Assembly: GCA_964461295.1 (NCBI GenBank)
Contig: CAYWTX010000181.1
Span: 1-15,889, forward strand
Direction: 5' to 3'
Source of the DNA: CAYWTX01 sp964461295
Lineage (GTDB): Bacteria; Planctomycetota; Phycisphaerae; SM23-33
Length of the DNA stretch: 15,889 nucleotides
Below, in pieces: positions 13,183-15,889 of the stretch. Each line of letters opens with the position of its first letter. Positions within the stretch are counted from its first letter, which is position 1. A model generated the notes under the pieces. It was given only the letters and a program-made list of their open reading frames with translations, was not told where the DNA came from and ran no database searches. The translations under genes were made by a program, and so were the position numbers.

Positions 13183-13293
13183 ATGGTACGGTCAAGCACG
13201 TCGAAGGTTCGGTATCGTGTGGGCGGCATCGAACTGCTGCCGCTGGTCGGGCCGCCACGCCTGCGCAGCGCGGGGGAGCGTCGCGATGAGTGA
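13183..13293 (+). pseudogene. Possible remnant of a gene start (36 codons)
   Basis: ATG 13183 opens MVRSSTSKVRYRVGGIELLPLVGP and soon stops at TGA 13291. The stretch VRYRVGGIELLPLVGP looks like a normal protein start, most like small GNAT acetyltransferases, but nothing of the rest of such a protein follows. It may be a truncated gene or chance coding-like sequence in GC-rich DNA. The stop overlaps the next short frame in an ATGAGTGA arrangement (13286-13293). Confidence 0.25.
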
Positions 13294-13473
13294 CGCGGCT
13301 GAGCGAGTGCGGGAGCTGCTGACGGCGCGCGGGGCGGGGGTTATCGGCAAGTGATCGCCGAGGCGTTCGGCTCGGGCGGGCGAATCAACACGGTGCTGAC
13401 GGACGCGGACGTGCCGGCAGGGCGGCCTGCTGCCTTCGAGGAAGGCCTTTGCACACACGATGGGAAGTGGTAA
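13286..13473 (+). pseudogene. Possible frameshifted gene remnant
   Basis: ATG 13286, with GGGGGAG at 13271-13277 as a fair ribosome binding site, opens MSDAAERVRELLTARGAGVIGK and stops at TGA 13352-13354. In the next frame the sequence stays open and protein-like (YRQVIAEAFGSGGRINTVLT, then DADVPAGRPAAFEEGLCTHD) to TAA 13471-13473. Together they look like the start and end of one small protein joined by a frameshift near 13340. I do not recognise the family. The stretch 13165-13557 otherwise holds only a small hairpin (13432-13446) and a possible promoter. Confidence 0.25.
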
Positions 13474-13476
13474 TCT
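13449..13476 (+). promoter_or_regulatory. Possible promoter of the GH130-kinase genes
   Basis: TTGCAC (13449-13454) and TAATCT (13471-13476) lie 16 bases apart; the -10 is preceded by TGG. Both boxes are weak (3/6). A small hairpin, GCCTTC-GAG-GAAGGC (13432-13446) followed by CTTT, lies just upstream and could end transcription coming from the URO-D gene. The predicted leader to ATG 13558 is about 75 bases. Confidence 0.35.
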
Positions 13477-13557
13477 CTCTGCCTTGCCCGTGGGCTCGCC
13501 GCCAGGGAATGCGGCCCGAACGCAACTGAGTGCACAGGAAAACGAGAGGAGAGCGAG

Positions 13558-14505
13558 ATGCCGCCGCTGGATGTCGTCCTTCGCCACCCGAAGAACCCGA
13601 TCGTCACCCGTGACATGTTCCCCGTTCCGCTGGAAGGCTCGTACAACTCCGGGTGCATCAAGCTGAAGGACGGCCGGTACGTCATGGCCGCTCGCGTCAA
13701 CTACTACAACCAGCGCACGACCATCTGGCTGCTGGACTCGAAGGACGGCGTGAACTTCAAGGCCCGGCCGGAGCCGATGAAGGGGATCCCGCGGACGGAC
13801 TGGTGGGAGTACTACGCCCAGGACGTCATCTACGACCCTCGGATCACGTACATCGAGGAGACCGACGAACTGCTCATGACCATCGCGTGCCACGGGCGGA
13901 TCGGCTGCCGCATCGCGCAGTTCCGCAGCCGCGACAACACCGAGACGTGGGAGTTTATCGGCTACCAGGGCATTCCCGATCACCGGAACACGACCTACTT
14001 CCCCCGGAAGATCAACGGCCTGTACGCGTGCCTCGACCGCCCGAACGTGGACACGGCCAACGGCGGGGGTGCGGGCGGGATCTGGATCAAGTACAGTCCG
14101 GACCTGACGTACTGGGGCAGGGCGTCGCGGATCATCGGACCGGAGTCGTTCAAGAACTACGGCGTGGGCGGCATCGGGCCCGGCGCGCCTCCCTTCCTGA
14201 CGGCCAAGGGGTGGATGTGCATCATTCACTGCGTCATGCCGTCGTGCAAGACCGTCATCTATACGGTGGGGGCGATGGTGCTGGACAAGGACGATCCGAG
14301 CAAGGTCGTCGCGAAGTCGGCCCATCCGATCCTGGTCCCCGACGCTCCGTACGAGATGCAGGGACTCATCACCACCGTGTGCTTCCCCTGCGGCGCGATC
14401 GTCGAGCCCGACGGCGAGGTGAAGATATACTACGGCGGCGCCGACCGCGTCACCGCGCTGGGGTTGACTACGGTTGACAAGCTCCTGGCCGCCTGCGGCC
14501 TGTAG
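13558..14505 (+). CDS. Glycoside phosphorylase/hydrolase family 130 (beta-mannoside phosphorylase-like)
   Basis: The protein has 315 residues and starts at ATG 13558, with AGGAG at 13547-13551 as ribosome binding site. It shows the five-bladed beta-propeller pattern of GH130: HPKNPIVTRDMFP, SYNSGCIKLKDGRYVMAARV, DSKDGVNFKARPEPM, VIYDPRITYIEETDELLMT, GAPPFLTAKGWMCIIHCV and EVKIYYGGADRVTALGLTTVDKLL. D93 in the YDPRIT motif should be the catalytic acid by analogy with characterised members. GH130 enzymes mostly phosphorolyse beta-1,4-mannosidic links to give alpha-mannose 1-phosphate; some subfamilies are hydrolases on beta-1,2-mannosides. Phosphorolysis versus hydrolysis cannot be decided by eye. 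There is no signal peptide, so it is cytoplasmic. It is 28 bp upstream of the kinase gene and probably co-transcribed with it. Confidence 0.9.
   Translation: MPPLDVVLRHPKNPIVTRDMFPVPLEGSYNSGCIKLKDGRYVMAARVNYYNQRTTIWLLDSKDGVNFKARPEPMKGIPRTDWWEYYAQDVIYDPRITYIEETDELLMTIACHGRIGCRIAQFRSRDNTETWEFIGYQGIPDHRNTTYFPRKINGLYACLDRPNVDTANGGGAGGIWIKYSPDLTYWGRASRIIGPESFKNYGVGGIGPGAPPFLTAKGWMCIIHCVMPSCKTVIYTVGAMVLDKDDPSKVVAKSAHPILVPDAPYEMQGLITTVCFPCGAIVEPDGEVKIYYGGADRVTALGLTTVDKLLAACGL
14487..14500 (+). terminator. Small hairpin at the end of the GH130 gene
   Basis: GGCCG-CCTG-CGGCC is a 5-bp stem (14487-14500) overlapping the last codons of the GH130 gene. A T-rich stretch, TTGTTTTG, follows only about 10 bases later, so this is at best a weak or attenuating site before the kinase gene. 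Confidence 0.2.
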
Positions 14506-14533
14506 CCGCGTTGTTTTGTGGGTGAGCACTGCG

Positions 14534-15433
14534 ATGACGCCATTCGACATGCTGTTCGTTGGGCATACCTACCGCGACCGCATCTGCCACGTCGGGTGCG
14601 AGCCGATCGTGACGACGGGCGGGGCACTGTCGTACGGGGCCGTCGCGGCCGCTCGGGTGGGGATGAACGTGGCGGCCGTCACCAAACTGGCCGGGGAAGA
14701 CCGGGCGCTCCTGGCCGAACTGGGCAACGCGGGCGTGCACTGCGTGGTGCTTCCTTCGCCGGTCACGTCGGAGTTCGAGGTCGTGTACCCCAACTGCGAC
14801 CCCGAGCACCGGACCATCTTTCAGCGAAAGCGCGCGCCGGCGTTCGCCGTGAGCGAAATGCCGGCCGTGGAGGCGAAGGTGGTGCACCTGGCGGGCAACG
14901 CGGATGGCGAATTCCCGCTGGCGTTCATCGCGGGCATGCGCCGGAAGGGCAGGCTGCTTTCGCTGGACATGCAGGGGTTCGTCCGGCAGGTGGAGAAGGA
15001 TGGCCAGAGGATCGTCTTCCGTGACGTGCCGGACAAGAAGACCCTCGCCGGCTGCCTGGACGCGATGAAGCTGGACGCGATGGAAGCCGGAATCCTGACG
15101 GGCGAGAGCGATCCCTTTCGGGCCATACGCGCGATCGCCGAGTGGGGGTGCCCGGAGATCGTCCTGACCAAGTCCGACGGGGTAGTGGGATGCTTTGGCG
15201 GGCGCGTCGGATTCGTGCCCTTCACGAACAAGGGCTGCGAGGGCCGCAATGGCCGGGGGGACACGACGTTCGCGGCGTATCTTTCGCGGCGCCTGACGCA
15301 CGGGCCCGAGGAAGCCCTCGCGTTTGCGGCGGCCCTGGTGTCGATCAAGCTGGAGAGGCGAGGTCCCTTTGCCGGCACCCTGGACGACGTCCTCGCCCGC
15401 CTGGCGGCATCGACCGGATGGCGAGCAGTCTGA
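14534..15433 (+). CDS. PfkB-family carbohydrate kinase
   Basis: The protein has 299 residues and starts at ATG 14534, with GGGTGAG at 14520-14526. MTPFDMLFVGHTYRDRICH leads into TTGGALSYGAVAAARVGMNVAAVTKLAGED, the N-terminal PfkB (ribokinase-like) signature. The C-terminal signature region reads GCEGRNGRGDTTFAAYLSRRL. D243 is the catalytic base, with the anion-hole glycines G240 and G242. The canonical DTxGAGD is changed to GRNGRGD, so the upstream aspartate is lost and the alanine is arginine. The family phosphorylates sugars or nucleosides with ATP. The sugar here is not known; a monosaccharide released by the neighbouring glycosidases is a fair guess. An in-frame GTG or ATG further upstream would fall inside the GH130 gene. 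It is followed after 88 bp by the fucosidase gene. Confidence 0.9.
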   Translation: MTPFDMLFVGHTYRDRICHVGCEPIVTTGGALSYGAVAAARVGMNVAAVTKLAGEDRALLAELGNAGVHCVVLPSPVTSEFEVVYPNCDPEHRTIFQRKRAPAFAVSEMPAVEAKVVHLAGNADGEFPLAFIAGMRRKGRLLSLDMQGFVRQVEKDGQRIVFRDVPDKKTLAGCLDAMKLDAMEAGILTGESDPFRAIRAIAEWGCPEIVLTKSDGVVGCFGGRVGFVPFTNKGCEGRNGRGDTTFAAYLSRRLTHGPEEALAFAAALVSIKLERRGPFAGTLDDVLARLAASTGWRAV

Positions 15434-15521
15434 TGCGGCATCTGTGTCGCGGCCTGCCCGTGGACGAGGCGATATCCGGCCAGGCATGTGGGATGAATCG
15501 CGCCCCCAAGGAGCTTCTTTC

Positions 15522-15889
15522 ATGGCAACGACAGGGCTGATCGACGGACTGGCGTTCGCCGAGACGGGAACGGACTACGACATCTACGCCCCTTCGCCGC
15601 AGCCGTGCCCGCATGGCGCGTACGCAGCCGCGGAACCGGGCTGCCTGGACTGGTGGCGGGAGGCCCGATTCGGCATGTTCGTTCACTGGAACATGTCCAG
15701 CGTCGTGCCGTGCAAGATTTCCTGGGCGATGCACGGGGGCGCTCGCGGCAAGTGGAGCAGCCACGGCACGGTGCCCATGCCGGAGTATGAGCAGCTCTAC
15801 CACCGCTTCAACCCGGTGGGCTTCGACGCCGGCGCCTGGGTCGACCTCGCCCGCGGCGCGGGCATGGGGTACCTCGTCTACACGACCAA
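15522..15889 (+). CDS. Alpha-L-fucosidase, glycoside hydrolase family 29 (partial, 3' end outside window)
   Basis: The gene starts at ATG 15522, with CAAGGAGC at 15507-15514, and 122 codons are present before the window ends. The N-terminal GH29 block is clear: CLDWWREARFGMFVHWN (residues about 41-57), MPEYEQLYHRFNPVGFDAGAWVDLARGAGMGYLVYTT. The family consensus is FGMFIHWG; here the glycine is N57 after H55-W56. The catalytic nucleophile and acid/base lie further on and are outside the window. GH29 enzymes remove alpha-linked L-fucose from glycans. No signal peptide is visible at the N-terminus (MATTGLIDGLAFAETG), so it is probably cytoplasmic. It continues the co-oriented sugar cluster, and the 88 bp before it shows no clear promoter. 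Confidence 0.9.
   Translation, partial: MATTGLIDGLAFAETGTDYDIYAPSPQPCPHGAYAAAEPGCLDWWREARFGMFVHWNMSSVVPCKISWAMHGGARGKWSSHGTVPMPEYEQLYHRFNPVGFDAGAWVDLARGAGMGYLVYTT

Noticed and set aside
14474..14479. A perfect TTGACA as the -35 box of the kinase gene
   Set aside because: It lies within the GH130 coding end and no acceptable -10 box occurs 15-19 bases downstream.

Overview
The window is a stretch of GC-rich bacterial chromosome with densely packed genes and no RNA genes, CRISPR array or insertion sequence that I can see. Three things suggest a heterotrophic planctomycete-like bacterium (Planctomycetota, possibly Phycisphaerae): the high GC, the mix of glycoside hydrolases with a very large lipoprotein esterase ending in an NPCBM-type domain, and the URO-D-like protein among sugar genes. 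This assignment is an inference from gene content, not a phylogenetic result. Most lone genes have recognisable sigma70-type -10 boxes, and most genes have purine-rich Shine-Dalgarno sites.

Left part (1-4359). The window opens in the last codons of a dimeric-type glycyl-tRNA synthetase. Facing it on the minus strand is an orphan ParA/Soj ATPase with a proline-rich tail. The ParA promoter region carries a phased 7-bp tandem repeat. Divergent from parA is a radical SAM protein of the putative DNA modification/repair group, with a C-terminal helix-hairpin-helix. Next come a VapB/VapC-type toxin-antitoxin pair with a 4-nt overlap and its own promoter, and then a YprB-like DEDDy exonuclease. A strong hairpin and a -10 box lie between vapC and the exonuclease. 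They argue that the exonuclease starts at GTG 3514, with an almost leaderless transcript.

Middle part (4360-9560). A lipoprotein of about 1117 residues combines an N-terminal beta-sandwich-like region, a Ser-Asp-His alpha/beta-hydrolase (PHB-depolymerase/prolyl-oligopeptidase-like esterase) and a C-terminal NPCBM-like carbohydrate-binding domain. It converges on a minus-strand GNAT acetyltransferase. After a regulatory gap comes a CorA-like channel protein that has SMN in place of the usual GMN signature, followed by a GC-rich hairpin.

Right part (9668-15889). All genes here are on the plus strand and form a carbohydrate catabolic cluster: GH36 alpha-galactosidase, a URO-D/methyltransferase-like protein, a GH130 mannoside phosphorylase, a PfkB-family sugar kinase and the start of a GH29 alpha-L-fucosidase that runs off the window. 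None shows a signal peptide, so they probably work in the cytoplasm on imported oligosaccharides carrying galactose, mannose and fucose. The GH36, URO-D and GH29 genes share a nearly identical ribosome binding site (CAAGGAGC with the same spacing). A gap of about 390 bp before the GH130 gene holds what look like fragments of decayed genes plus a possible promoter.

Nothing here is a clear new defence or mobile system. The most unusual parts are: the radical SAM / VapBC / DEDDy nuclease neighbourhood, with an inverted-repeat-bounded insert inside the radical SAM gene; the heptamer array over the parA promoter; the URO-D-like protein of unknown substrate inside a glycan cluster; and the SMN-type CorA.
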